Of a DNA stretch of 64,000 bases, positions 31,140-46,100 are shown piece after piece (positions within the stretch are counted from its first letter, which is position 1; every line of letters starts with the position of its first letter). The translations under genes were made by a program, and so were the position numbers. Origin of the DNA: Amoebophrya sp. A120 (Eukaryota > Sar > Dinophyceae > Syndiniales > Amoebophryaceae); contig CAJINV010000006.1 of NCBI GenBank assembly GCA_905178155.1, positions 3,844,130-3,908,129 of the forward strand, written 5' to 3'. The notes below the pieces were generated by a model, which saw nothing but the letters and a program-made list of their open reading frames with translations, had not been told where the DNA came from and made no database searches.

Positions 31140-34100
31140 TTACTCCCTCTGCAACTTGGGCATGGTATTCAGGTCCCGCCGTCGTTTCCGGATGAAGCCC
31201 TCGGGCAAATCTTTATCCTGCTGACTGTTCCGACTATTGTGCAACATCGGAGGTCCTGTTCCATTGCGCAGCAGCACCATGTATGGATTGTAAATATGTC
31301 TGGGTCTGGAAGAATGCAGAAGTTTGTCGTGCAGATTTTCCATGACCCATGAGGTCTGTGATGCATGCCCTAGCATCAGAGATTCTGCGAGGGCTTTCTG
31401 ATACTCATACCGCATGAGAAATGCCCTCTCCGCGTAGCACAGATTGCGCCTCTTTTATTGCTGTTCATGCAATACAGGTTTTATGTAGAGTGCAAAGGTA
31501 GCATCACAAGTTCCAACTTTCCAGACCCAGACATTTTTGCAGTTCATACCATGTTCGCATGTGCGGTCGGACTGCTAGAGCTGGCAGCTGCGTTGATTTT
31601 CGTGTCATAAACCGCCAAATCCGCAGGCACTGCTACGGGCGGCTTATTCGCGACCGCGCCGGACATATTATGAGCAGGAGGCACAGCACTCGTCGCACTA
31701 CCACCAGGATGATTCGCAGCAGCTCCACCGGTCAACATCTGACTCGAGGTAGCAGAAGAAGCTCCAGGTCGTCTTGTTTTCAGCGACTTCGCCCGCTTGA
31801 TGCTGGTCGGGCCCGGGACTAGGGTGGGGAGTGTGAAGGATTTGTTTTCCACTCCTACTTTTGAGGATGAATGAACTGCTGCTGTTTCAACATCTTTCTC
31901 CTGGTTAGAAGTTGTTCCTTCACGCAGGAGCAGAAGTTCCTTCTCCCGTTCCATCCCCTCCTGTGCGGTTGGAGAAAACGTCGTCGTCGTGAGCTGCTGC
32001 TCGTAATTTTCTGGCGGTTCTAAGGGAGAGAAAAACTGCTCGCTGTCGTGCAGGAAATTTTTGTCACCACCAGCTGCAAATGATCCACCACCAGCAGATG
32101 ACATCTCCATCAACTCGTGAGGTAACTGCCGGCTATCCGAGAAAAACAACCCAGGCGAGAGCAGTTTCGGCCGCGTGTGCTGGAAAGCCGGGTCTTCGCC
32201 CGGATTTGCCAGGAGGATCTTGGGTTTCTTGGACATGAGACTATTTTCCTGGATCGGCGAGAGTTGTTGCAGGCCGTTTTTGTCAAGAGGAAGAGACATT
32301 TGGTGTCCGTCGCCTGCAGGTTGATCACCGCCGAGCATCTCATTCAGCATATTCGGAAATACCATCCCAGGTTCTTGCGCAATTTTTTGCTCCACGTCTT
32401 CCGCGTAAAACATCATCAACTGATCTTCATTGTCTTTGCTGTTCTGCTCAATCAATGCGGCCTGCTGCTGCGCAGACTGTGTGTCTTTCTCCTGCATGAG
32501 CAGAATCTGGTCCTGCCCCAGATTCGCCATTTCTGGCGGTGTGATAGTTTTCCGGCTGTTTGCAGTCCCAGCACTTTGTCTAGACGCACCAGAGCTGGAA
32601 GACGAAGAATGGATTCGCGATCCGGTGGCAGCAGGGTGCAACAGATTGTTCTGCGGGTTTGTTCTCACAGGATTGTGTTCCCTTTGCGACTCACTGCTCG
32701 AGCTCTTGTTTTTCACAATGTTCAGCTGAATAATGTCGGCCCCTGACGCTTGTTGCTGCGAGTTGTCAGCTGCGCCAGCATTCTCTACTGCACCAGCAGT
32801 ACCCGATCCTGCTGCCATCACCTTTGCCGGGCTTTCTGGCTCTGGTAACGGGTTAAACGCGTCTTGCAAAGCGAGTTGTCCTTCTCTCGTCTCCACGACC
32901 CGGGACACCAGCCTGACCATCGGCGCCACGTATCCTGAGCAAAAACGTCCCCGCCCGAGTTGCAATGCAAATCTGCATGCCAAAAAAGTTTCTCATGCGG
33001 AGCCCCATGAGAAGCATTTTCCAGTCCTGCTTTGGAATTATTTGTCATGCTAGAATCAGCATGACGCGCTAGATCTGTGAGTCTGCTGAACTAGCTCAAC
33101 AGGACTACACTATGCGGGCATTCTTGTCATGCGAAACAACCAAGGCTGGTTGATTTGTCTAGCAGATTTCCGATCTTGACCATGGGGTGGGGACGTTTTT
33201 ACACAGGATACCACGGTCAGCATCCTTTCCCCACTCGCGGAGTGGGTGCCCAACCGCTGCATCCACATCCGCAGCGTTTCCCACTCTTCTAGCGTAGATT
33301 GCGGGAACAGTTGCTTCAGCTGGAGCCACATTTTCACCGCCTTCAACATCGGAACCCTTTGGCCAAAGTCAAACAATTCCTCCAGTAATTTCAACGTCGA
33401 GTGATCATGTGTATGCGCTCCGATCTTGTTCAAAAACGCAAGGTATTTCGTCAGTAACTTCGCGTAGTTCATATTAGTGTTATTTGGTGGGACAAACGCC
33501 GTGTTTTGTTGCTGCGCGGAATTCAATTGCGACTGCGGGATCACAATCGGGTCCCGGGCTAAGTTCGCGGATTTGTACCAGATCCCGACCTCCCGGATCA
33601 GATTTTGGTACGCGGAAATTTCGTTGTGGGAAAGCTTTGTCAGCTGGATTGGCGGCGGTTGCTCCGGTTCCTCAGCTACGACCTCTGCATGTTGGTGATC
33701 TTGATGTGGGTCCTGATCCTTTGTATGATTGTCTTTCATCGTCTCTTTCGAGGATTTTTTCTGCTGCCCGTTATTCGCTCCTCCACCTCCATACAGCGAC
33801 TTCAGATTCGCCTTCAATTCCTTCGGCGGGTGAAGATTCGGGTTTTGCCACTTGACCGGCTGGTATTTCCGAAGTCTTGACTCCTTCTTGTTCTTTTCAT
33901 GTGAGTCTTTATTTCCACCAGGTCCATTTTGATTGTCCTTTTCCTGCTGCATTTTCTGTTGCATCAACGTCTCGGCCGACTGTTTGATTTCCTGCAACGA
34001 GGGTCCGCAGAGGGCACGGTAGAGCGTCACCAAAGCCTCCGCTTGGTGCAACGCCTGGACCTCGTTGTGCATGTCCAGCTGCAGCTCATCCGCGATTCTC

Positions 34101-37100
34101 TCACCCAACGCCGTGAAAAACACCGACTGCTTCTTCCTCTTCGCACGGGTAGTGAACTGTAAAGCGTTATTCGTCGTAGCCAGCTTGCTCGGATCGCCTT
34201 GTTGTTTACTAGGCGCCGTTTTGGAACTATCGGCTTCTGGGTCTACGCTTGCTTCTTGGTGTTCTAAAACGCCGGCGAGTTGACTGTCCCCTGCTTCTTC
34301 GCCTTGCTCTTTTCCTGCGGGCGTAGTTGCAGTGACAACACTAACATCGGTCGGAGAGACGACAGTTGCTTTCTTCACAGCTGGAGAGGACGCCACTGCT
34401 GTTGCTGATGCTACAGGAACAGCTTCCGCTGAAGCGCCTCCTGCTGCTCCAAGACCAACAGCCTTTGGAAGATTCGGCGACGCGGCTCCCTGCACCGGGC
34501 TAGAAGGTTTACTGGGGGATTTCTTACCACCAGCATTAATGTTCTTCTTCTCGTCCTTCTCCTTACTTGGGCTTCTCGAAGCACTTCCACTACTTCCTTT
34601 CTTATCGCCACCAGCACTACCTTGGTCCTTTTCCTTTTCTTTCGAATCCTTGTTGTTTCCTGCAGCATTTTTCTCACCAGCGCCAGAACTTTTATCCCCA
34701 CCGCCGGCGCCAAACCCCTGCAGAGACTGCTGGACCCGGGAAAAAGTGTTTTCGGCCTCAACTTCGTCCTGCAGTGCCGTAATGGCTTTTTTCAGCCCAC
34801 CAAGTTCCTCCACTAACTCCAACAACCTGACCAACAGCCCCCGCTCCTTCTCCTCCGTAATCAACGGCGACCCCTCCAACGTCTGCAGGGCCAGTGTCTG
34901 CGCCTTCACGGATTCTAGCGGGACGCCGCGGAGTAGCCAGCAGAAGGTCTCTGACCCCCCGAAGAGCTGGAGCTGGTTCAAGAGCGCTTTGAGAGGGGAA
35001 AACCGGGACACTCGCTGCCAGCCGAGCCGCCCGCCCTGGTGTTCCTGAATGGAAGAAGAGTCGAGGGGGGAAGCGTTTTCATTTTGGGAGGCGGCGTTTT
35101 GTGATGTGCTATTCGCGACGTTCGTTTGTGGTCCCATGTAGTCAATCGTCGTGGTCGCTGTGTTTAAGTTCAACTTGACAGTACCCTTGGTCGTGTTTCC
35201 GTCCTTTTTATCCGAATTATTCAACGCCATTAAAACCGGTTCCCGCTTTTTCGTATCCTGTGCAAAAGTATCGTACTCGTAGTAATTGCATTTATGCATT
35301 ACAAATCTCTTTCTCAAGGCAAATCAGCATTACAAATTCAATTTGTAAGGCTGGGCTAATTTGTAATGCAATTTATACTAGTACGATGCTTTTGCATTTG
35401 ATATTTCGCGTTCGGTGACAACGTCGAGGATTGATGCGGGTAAATCGATTCCGAGTTCCACTCCGCTTTGCTCACGAACTTCTCGCTTTCGTCGTTCGTC
35501 GTATCAAGTGCAAAAGTGTCTGGGTCTGGAAACTTGTGATGCTGGGTGGCGTCTCATGATGAGGCTACAAATGCTGGCTCAGCATGACAAGTTTCTGAGT
35601 TCCTAGGTGTTGCCTATTCTGCATGACAAACTGCGCTTCTGCATCACAGAAAAACGGAGCTCTTGGGTAACGCGCATGACAGATTTAAGAGTCATGCCAG
35701 ACAAGCATGACAAACATGAATTCCTCCAGACCCAGACATTTTTACAGTTGATACGTCAACGGTAAAAACGACGCTTCCTCAAAATCTTCCTCGCTGGACT
35801 TGATTCTCCGTTCCTCTACCCCCGCCGGCTTCAACTATCAGATGCAAAAATGTCTGGGTCTGGAAGATTCTGACACTTGTCATGCACGTTTTGCCTGGGC
35901 CGTGATGTCAGTAATGCATGCCGTAGCATCACAGACTTTTCGAGGGCTTCGCGGTGCCTATTCCGCATGACAAATGCCCTCTCCGCGTAGCCAAAATTGC
36001 ATTCCCATTGCTGGCCATGCAATACAGATTTTTTTGGAATCCACATGCAGCATCACAAGTTCGGAATCTTCCAGACCCAGACATATTTGCATTTGATATC
36101 AACAACCCACTTCCCATCTTCACTTCCGTCCTCGGTGAGCTGATCCGGGGGGACACCAATTCCGTGTCTAGATCCACTAAGTCCCCTGGTTGTTCCCCCC
36201 CGAGCAACTGTGCGGTCTTCAACGCCTCGACGCAGAACAAAAATTCCGCCAAGTCCGAGCCTTTCACCGATTCTGTGAAAAAAGACGGTCCGCGGTTGGT
36301 TTTGTTCAGCCCTTTGATCACCTCTAACCAAACCGTCCAGTGGTCCTCGACGTTCTTCAGCGTGAACTGCCGCTCGATGATATTTTGCAGTTGCGAAAAC
36401 TTGCCGTTCAGAACGTTGTTGGGTTCAGCTTCATCTGGCAGATCTTGCTCGGCGTCCGAAGGTTCAGACGGGACTAAAAACTCGACCACCGTGTCATCAT
36501 CTTTTAGAGGTCTTCCCGCTTCGTTCTGGTCGTCGATTTGAGAGATAGATTCCAACTTCCGGCACTGTTCATTCTTCGTCAGCAATTTCCCGGTTTTCAA
36601 ATCCCGCATGCAGGAAACGGATAACAGTCGCGACCTTCTATCCTTGGAATTCGCGATCCCACTGCCCTTGTAGATCGCCGTCATGCCGTCTTTTATCGGA
36701 TCGGTGAGCGACATCCGCAGAAACCGCATGCCGGTCAGCCGCATCTCCTTCAGGATCTTCATACAGTTTCTAAATGAGTTATGCAATACAAATTTGCTGT
36801 ACATGCACAAAATGCATTACAAATTTTACCAACTTGGAGCATGCCACTTGTCATGCTGAATAGAATTAAAAGAAAGCCTTGTCATGCAGAAACCGCATCT
36901 GTACATGTACAGGAAATTTACTGTGGATATGAGTCGGTGAACCCGCAGAATTTTTCCTCCAACTCCTCTGCGTTTTCTAGGAAAAATTGAAATTTCTGCT
37001 CGGACAAAGTCTCCGCGAACTTCGCGTGGTCGGGGCAGTTTTATGCACTGCAAAAGCATCGTACTCGTAGTATTGCAACACAAATTGCCTCAGCATGACA

Positions 37101-40100
37101 AAGGGAATTTGTCATGGTGATTTAGCTACAAAATGAAATTTGTCTTGCATGACTGCGATTAGTACAAGTACGATACTTTTGCAGTGCATAAATTCGTGAC
37201 ACGAACGATTTCCTCCCCGAGCTTGAACGTGTTGAGCCAGTGAACTGTGGCGAGCCGCTGGATCAAGTCTTCGTCAAACTTCTTGTAGGTTTTGATACTA
37301 TTTGTCGACGCGTGATGCCTCTGGTTCTGCGCGTGCGCGTGACTATTGTACTTGTGAAAGACGTGGTCTAAAATTCGGTGGAGGCTGTTCTGTTCCGGGG
37401 ACAGCTCCACCTGTTTTTCTCCTTCCAAAGCCGTGTCGTAGTCGTCTCTCGGCAGCAATTCTTCTTTCGAGAGCTTCACGATCAGATTCATGTACTGAAG
37501 GTTATTGACCACGTCTTCGAAGGCAAAACCGTTCTTCCTTAGAAACTGAAGGACAATGACCAAGTCGGTCAACCGTAGTTCCTCCGTTTTCAACAGGGAT
37601 AAAAGGCTTTGCAGAGCGGACTTCTTCTTCGTTGCTGTGCTGTTCGATGTCATGCTAGAAGTGGGAGGAGGAGCTTTGCTGCTATCATAGACCTGTTCCA
37701 CACCATTGAACGCTTGCTCGATGGAGGCCGGGAGGTTGTCTTGTGATTCGGAAGAAAAGAGGTGTTGGTCTTTCACAGAGGGCTTGATGGAAGTGCTGTT
37801 GGCGCTGTTTGTGGTATTGTATCGGATATATGCATTTTGTTTTTAAAAACTTGTTGCACGACTATAGCGAGCGCCAATCTTCATGATCTTGCAACTGCTA
37901 CTGCAAGATGATGCTGCAACGAACAAACGGAGAATAAAACGCGAGGAACTACTTGTAGAATGATCTAACTAGTATACCTATACCAATACCTGTCATCAGC
38001 CGCGGCGTCTCCTCCGGCATGATCACCGCTCTGCTCCCCTTCCTCCCCCTCCATCTCATCATCCTTCGCCAATTTCATTTCCTCCACCTGTTTCCCCCGG
38101 TCGCGTTCCCACCTCTGCACCAACACCTTCGTCTTGTGCTTGTAGTCCTTCAAATCTGTGACTTTGAACGGCTTTTCGAGGAGTTGGCTCGGCGAGAATT
38201 CTACTTCTTTGCCCGACTTCGCCGCTGTTGTTTCCTTCAACCAATCCTCATGGATCTGCACGTCCTGCACTTGCTGTAGCAGATCCCACATTGCGGGCAG
38301 CTGCTGCACGTCCGGGGCGATCGCGCCGTATGCATTGCAAATATGTCTGGGTCTGGAAACATTAACTTTAACATGATGTGAACTTGTCATGCTACATTCC
38401 GGATGGTGCAAAAACCTGTGTTGCGTGATTACCAAAAGCTTCCCACTTTGGACGGAGTGGAGAGCCAGTTTCTCATGCAGGCGAGGCATGATACAGGTCG
38501 CGCAGAATCTGTCATGCTAGATCATGTATGACAGTTCTCATGCGTCATGGAAACCCTGCATGACAAGTCTTGCAACCTTCCAGACCCAGACATATTTGCA
38601 TTTGGTACGCCGATCAATTGCACGATTTTCAGAATCGGGAAGTGGTCGTACCCGCTACAGAATTTCTCCAAATACCTTGCCGACTTCACGATGTCTGTCC
38701 CGCCGCCGAAAAACCGGCTAGCCTTCTCGAATTCAAACAGACTGCAGTTTCCGTTGGAAAGCTGTCGCATGAACAGCTTGGCGTCCCGGAGGGTCTCCTG
38801 ACATTTCGTCGGGCCGCCGGTGTCCAATACGAGGGTTAGCGCGTCCCGGACATAGTCATCGTTCAGCTTCATCATCCTCGGCTCGGATAAGGTTTCCAAT
38901 AAAGGAATGACCCGCTTCGGCTTGCACTTCTGAACCTTCAACGCGAGTTCCCGAATACCCCCTTTCACCAACGACCCCTTATCAACTGCAAAAATGTCTG
39001 GGTCTGGAAGAGTCGGGGCTTGTCATGCACATTTTGCATGACCCGCGAGGTCTGTGATGCTGGTGGTAGCATCACATATCTTTTGAGAGCTTCTTGATGC
39101 TAATTACGCATGAGAAATGCCCTCTCCGCGTGCCAAGAACTGACTCCTCTTGCTGCTCATGCAACACAGATATTTTTAGAATCCGCAGACAGCATTACAA
39201 GTTCCGCTATTCCAGACCCAGACCTTTTTGCGATCCATACCCCTGTTCCATCAGCAGCATCAAGTCCCGCAACGGCATCTGTTCCTCTTTATGCATTGCA
39301 AAAGGATCGCACTAAGTGGGTGTGGGAATCGCATGAGAAATGTCCTCAGCATGAGAAATGGATTTTCTGATGCTGATTTACTTCGGGAATCAGATTTGTA
39401 ATGCAAGACTGCGAATAATACTATCAGTACGATTAACTTTTGCAGTGCATACTCTTTTCCCTGGAACAATTCCCGGTGGCAGTAATCCAAAACCTTTCCG
39501 GCTTCCACGTAGTGGTCCAGTTTCATTTCCGCGTTAATCGTGAGAATTTCCAGCGCCCGCGCCATCCCGCACCAGAAAACATTGCCCCGTCTGCCCTTCT
39601 CCATAATCTTATGCAGCTCGGAATTCTGGCTCGTCTGTTGCGGCACAACCGCTTCTGGGGCAGGTTGCTGCACAACCGCTGGCTTCATCGGAGTGGATGA
39701 TGCTCCTCCAGAACTCGCCGCCTGCGCCTGTTGCAACTGGGATTGTTTCTGCAATTTGGCCATCATGGCCGCCTGTTTCTTCTTCAACTTCGGCCGGATG
39801 TTTGCCGTGTGGAAACCTAATAATGGTTTGGTCCCGCACTGGTCTAAATGCAACAACAGCTGCACTGCGATTTGCTTGTGCTGCAGCAAATGCCGTTTCG
39901 TGTCCTGTTTCAGCATGTGCGCCTGCGGGTGCGGCACGATCTGCCCGTTCGCTAGCATCTGGAACGGGCCGGGGGCGGTTAGGAAGGAATTCCAGAAATT
40001 GACCGCGTCCCAGTAATTGCTTTTGTCTTTCTCGATCTTCTATGCATTGCAAATGTGTCTGGGTCTGGAAAAGTGAAACCTGTAATGCGTGTCTTGCATT

Positions 40101-43100
40101 CCTAGCAAATCTGTGTTGCGTGAGCAGCAGAAGAGCCGACTTTGTTGTCATGCAAATAAAACGCAATTTGTAATGTGTGCTAGACATCACGAAGCGTTTC
40201 AAAAACTTGTCGTGCTTGGCTGCCATGGCAAGCGTTGCAATCAGCAGCAAATCAGCATTACAGGTTTCCGGACCCAGAGTTATTTGCACTGCATATCTTC
40301 TTGTCCTTCTTCGCACTGGCGGCCATGGACCTGGTTCCCGGATTGTTATCCTCGAAGAAATGCACAAACTCGAAGAATTTATCTAATCCGCCAAAGCCCT
40401 GCACTTCGTTGAGAAGTGCGAGCATTTCTTCCACTTTGGGTATCCCGCTCATGTCGTCGTCCGCAGACTGTTTCAACGAGTTGAAGAAAGTGTAGGCCCA
40501 GTTGAGACCATCCACTTTCAGAAATTTGATGAACTTCTGGAACCTTTCCACTCGAACCATGGTGGAGAGCAAATCGCATCCTGTGCAAAAGTATCGCACT
40601 CGTAGTAATTGCAGTCATGCATTACAAGTCTTTTTCTTAAGCTAAATCCGCATTACAAATTTTCTTTCTCATGCTGAAGAAATTTGTAATGCATTTATAC
40701 GAGTACCTACGATGTTTTTACACAGGATAAATCGTGGTCACCGACGATTCCCTCGTTTAACAAATCGTTCTTTTTATTGTCGATTTCCGTATCGGACGCG
40801 TCCTCAAAATTGGTCGGCGGGTCGAGGACGAGTTGTAGCAATTCGTCCAATATGGATTGCAAAAGTGCCTGCTGGGAGGTCTGACAAAAACTTGTGATGC
40901 AAGTCTGCCACTGATGGACCCACTGCAGTTACTGCAGTGAAGCATTACAAGTTTCGGAGCTTCTACTATGTGTTGCGCATTCCGCATGGCAAACTGCGGT
41001 TTTGCATGACAGGCAAAAGGCTAGTTTCCTGTTCATGCATTACAGAGTTAAGATTCATGTGAGACAAGCATGACAAACTAGCAATCTTCCAGACCCAGAC
41101 ACATATGCAGTGCATATCCAGAATTGAGGCGAGTTTGGACTCGTCGAAATTGTCATAGTCGTCGTTCAACTGGTATTTTTCGAAGAGCAAGCTGTGAATG
41201 TCCTTCGTGATGGTCGTCTCCACCGGGTCTTTCGTCAATAATTCCGGGATGGTTTGCAGATTCTTCAACAAAAACGGCGCCTGGTCGTTCAGATTAATCT
41301 CGAAATAGGGGAGTTGTAACCGGTATCAAATGCAAAAATGTCTGAGTCTGGAAGAGTGCTAGGCTTGTCATGCAGCTTTTCCATGACCCGCGCGGTCTGG
41401 CATGCACGCCCTAGCTTGACAGACCGTAGAGATCCTGCATCTAAATTTGGTCAAAAGTGGACCTCTTTTGGTATATCATGCAACACAAATTTTTCCACGA
41501 TCCAGATGTAGCATGACAAGTTACACTCTTCCAGACCCAGACATATTTGCAATGCATAACCGGCAAGCGTGTAAAGACTGCGCGGTGGAATTGTCGTCTT
41601 TATCGGAGAACAAGTCCAGCCGGAGCCGGCACTTCGCGGTTTTGCTACTTGTAGTCCCGATCAGACCCGCTCTGGCCTTCTGGCCAAAGTCGATCAAATC
41701 ATCGTCATTCACTGTGGTTTTCGTGATGTTGGTAGTCGCGGAGTTGTTCTCCAAAGCGTCGGAGTCGACCGCTGATTTCCAGGTTTTGCCCAGAACCTGT
41801 GCGGGTGTAGCTGCTCCACCTGCTGACTTTTTGTTTTTGTCCGGCTGTTCACCAGAAGCTCCTGGCGATGCCCCCTGCTGCGCTTGCTGTTCAACCACGT
41901 CCGCGAGACAGCCGAAGGACCGAAGAAAGGCGGAGAGCTCGGAGTGGAGTTCCACTTGATCGGAGTGGTTCTGTCCTTTTGATAGTTTCTCATCCACTAA
42001 CGCTTTCACGTTCTCATCGATAGCTATTCCTGTCGGTTCCGCCTGGGACACAACTTCGTCGTGGTCGTTGTTCGTATCACCCACGGTGGCGGGCTCCGGC
42101 TCGTCGTGAGGCTCGGCGACCGCTGTGTGCTCGTCCTCGTCGCCTGGGCTTTCGTAGTTATTCTCCTCGTTTGCATTGGACTCCTTCGAGCCTTGCTGCG
42201 ACACGGAAGTTTGTTGGTCTTGCGAAGTGGTAGTAGTACCAGTCTTCCCAGCGCTTTTCCCCGGTGCAGGAGCTGCACCAGATCCAATCATCAACTTCCC
42301 GTATTTGACCGCCAAAGCCGCTCTGCCCCCAACCACTTTCTCGACCAAATCCAAGAACAAATCCTTCGATTCTAGAGAGTCGCAGAGTTTTGTCAGCTTC
42401 TGCACCAGAACCGGGTCAAGGGGGTGTTCTGGATCTTGGTCGACGTTTAAAGACCGTTTCAACAGCATCTCCGTGTCTACCAGCATCGTCTCCGCTTCTT
42501 CGGTGATATCCAACTCCAACCGTTGCTTCGCCACCGCTCTCGCTTTCTTCTTGCTCCCCTTTCCTCCCTTCGGCAACTGGGACGCTACCCGCGCCCGGAT
42601 TTTCTCCCAGTTCTGCGCCTTTTGGAGTCGCTGGTTGGCGTCGAGATTGGCTCCCGCTAGGTAGACGGAAAGCGCTTGTTTGTCGTTCGGAATTTCTTCG
42701 TAGAACTTCGTGCGCGAAGCGTCTTTGGCGCCGGAGGAGAGTTTCTCCGCATGTTGTTTCGCCAATTCGGTAAAGACAGGCGAGATGAGTAGGCATTTCG
42801 CGGCGTAGGAATCCGAAAACATCCTCTCCGGTAGCTTCACCAGCCGGTTGTCGCTCCAGGGCATGGGTTGCCCGGAAATAAATCGGGCCCGAATTTTCAC
42901 GGACACGTAGCAGTCGTGGTGGTTTGCGATCAGTGTTTCGAGGAGTTCCCGATTTATGTTGGAATTCGAGTTTTTTGTCCCGATGTGCTCCAAAACGACA
43001 TCCGCTAACACCAAGTTTCCCTGCAACACCGTCCCGTTCTGCTGTAATTCCTGGGGGAGCTCGGCGAAGTTGCTGAAAGCTACAAATTCCGGAGAGGTTT

Positions 43101-46100
43101 CATCAATCGGATTCTGCGTTCTAATCTTATTCCCGTATCGATCTGTGGAGAAGGAATAGGTCGGCTGTGGTTTCTTACTGCTGTAAAACCTGGACCTCGT
43201 CCCGTTGTATTTATTTGAAGACTTCTGCTGTCCGGCTGTTGTATTCCCGGGGAGACAAGACGACTTCGCGGTGGGTAAGGTCCCGACGTGAGAAAACAGG
43301 CAATTCCAGAACTTCCGAATCCGATGCGGATCGGAGTACTCTTTATTTCGATCCCGTTCGAACGCGATCCTCTTTCGCGCGTCCGCCGCGGTTCCATCGG
43401 GGTCGGCTAAGCAGTACGGGTGCTCGTTGCCCTTATCCGTCCACAGCTGGATTTCGTATTGGTAATCCAAGATCACCTGATCGTAGGAAACGTGCGCGTC
43501 CGGGATTTCTAAGTACAGCTTCGAATACGCTTTCTCGTAATCGGTGTGGAAAAATTTTATCCTGCCCATCTCCTGCGAGTTGTGTACAGTGTTTCTCGGT
43601 AAGGAGAGCTCAGAAAAATCGGACAGGCCAGCAATATCGGATTGGACCGCCGCTTTCAGAATGATTTTCGAAGATTTATTCGCCGGCGGGGTCGTGGGTG
43701 GGACCACTACTTCAACTGCAGGTTCCTCTGCTATAATCTGCGCTTGCTTCGAATTCCTTTTGCTGCCTTTCTGCGCCGCTGCTGCTGGGACCACGAATTC
43801 CTCCCCGGGATCGTCGTACAATCCGTCTTTCCTTACCCCATCGACAACTCCTTGATCTTCCACCTTCTCGCTTTATCAAATGCAAATATGTCTGGGTCTG
43901 GAAGAATCCGAACTTGTGATGCGTGTTGCGGATCATACAAAAATCTGTGTTGCATGACTTGCAAAAGGTCCCCACTTCTGGCCATGTTGAGAGGGCATTT
44001 CTCATAGCAGAATAGGCATCACCAAGGGGCTGCAGAACCTGTGATGCTAGGCCCTGCATTCCAGACCTGGCGGAGCTTGAAAAACTGCATGACAAATCTC
44101 GGAATCTTCCAGACCCAGACACTTTTGCATTTGATACGCTTTCCTTCGTGACAATGTGCATCAGCCAGTTTTCCGGCTATCAAAAGGAAAGATCCCCCCT
44201 CCCCATATCAAAACAAAACTTCTGATGCTGGATGTGGATACACAGATCAAGTCTGTGTTGCAGTAAAGGACTGCACGCAGATCGTAAGCCTAGGCAGGGG
44301 CCTCTTGATGTAGGCGCCTAGCATGGTAGACGGCTGCCCTGTAGGCCTTACAGCATTACAAATCTCATGCATCACGTGGCGGACAGCCTGAACTTGCCTT
44401 CTTGCAAGACAGACGCGATTTGTGCGCACAAATCTGCATCACAAATTTTCAGACGGATGCGTTTCCAATATGGGGAGGGGGGATTTTTCCTTGCAATACT
44501 GGCACTGGTTTTACTTTGATTAACACGTAATCCCCCTGGATCTTGTGATACAGACTTCCCGTCGGGAACTGTACCCAACCGGTGCAGGTGTTCGGATTGG
44601 TTAAGTGAGCTTTTTGGAACGGATCCGATAATTGTTTTTTCCCGGACAAAAATCCCGCGTTGAATTTCTTCACTTTTTTCTCTTCCTATCCTGAGGAAAA
44701 ACGTCCCTACCCCAGAGTTGTCATGCAAATCTACATGCTTCAATTGTCTCTCATGCGGAGCCCCAACTACATGAGACGCATTCTATAGCGCTGCTTTGAA
44801 ATTTGTGATGCTCCAATCAGCATAATAGAAATAGGCTAGAAGTGTGATGCTGCTGCACTAGCTCAGCGCGATTACACTACGCGGCTACACTTGTCATGCG
44901 CAACAGCCAAAGCTTGTTGATTTTGGTTGGAAAGTTCGCATCTTGACTATGGGCTGGGGACGTTTTAAAAAAAGGATACTTCCTCCAATAAAACCTCCAT
45001 CTCGTTTTCCTCCGCTACGCAGTACTCCAAAACCAAGTCATATCCTGGGCAAAAGTATCGTACTCGTAGTAATTGCATTTATGCATTACAAATCTCTTTC
45101 TCAAAGTAAATCAGCATTACAAATTCAATTTGTAATGCTGGGCTAATTTGTAATGCAATCTATACTAGTACGATGCTTTTGCATTGCATAAGTCATCAAA
45201 AGACTCAACTTTCTCTTTTCCTTGACCTAGACTAAAGCCGCCGGACTTCCCCGACACTGCAGACCGCGGCATCCTCAAAGTCGCTTCCTCAGTGGAAATC
45301 CGGATGATTTCCGGTCGTCCCGGCGCCTGCGGCCGTTGCCGTAACGGCGGAATGATGATATCCGAAGCCAAACTCGCGGTGCCCTCGATGGACTCGGGTT
45401 GGGGAATGGAGCCGGAGTGCGAGGAAAGATTCCCGAGCGAGGGGGCCTTCGACAAACTTTTTCCACTCGGTAGCTGCAGCAAACCACCGGTTTCGAGCGT
45501 GAGGGAAGAGTCGAACAAGTCGGAATTGTTGTTCATTAACCCCGGGATGCTTGTCAAACTGTCTTCTAATAGCATGCTCGAATTACCCGCGGCTTCCATC
45601 ATCCCGGTGTTAGAAACCGGTCTGTGCCGCGGTAAAACTGAAAACCTGTACGGCAACCCAGGGGTCAAATTACTCACGTGGAATCGGCAAACCGGCTCGC
45701 ACAGTATCAAATGCAAAAGTGTCTGGGTCTGGAAGATTCCGAGACTTGTCATGCGCGTTTTGCATGGGCCATGTTGTCTGTGATGCATGCCCTAGCATCA
45801 CAGACTTTTTGAGGGCTTCGTGATACCTATTCCGCCTGACAAATGCCCTGCTCTCCGCGTAGCCAAAATTGCATTCCCTCTGCTGGTCATGCAACACAAA
45901 TTTATTTAGACATCCAAATGCAGCATCACAAGTTTGGATTCTTCCAGACCCAGACATTTTTACATTTGATACACAGTTGCGTTTTCCCGTTCCATTTCGA
46001 TTCGATCTGAAAACGACTATGCCCTACCGTGCTGGTATTCTCCTCAAAAACATTTACCATCGGCTCCGCACGTACCACGTATTCCGTGACCGGTCCGAAG

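Noticed and set aside
34332-35048. 238-aa plus-strand frame
   Set aside because: Antisense of the Lys/Ser-rich linker of the giant gene.
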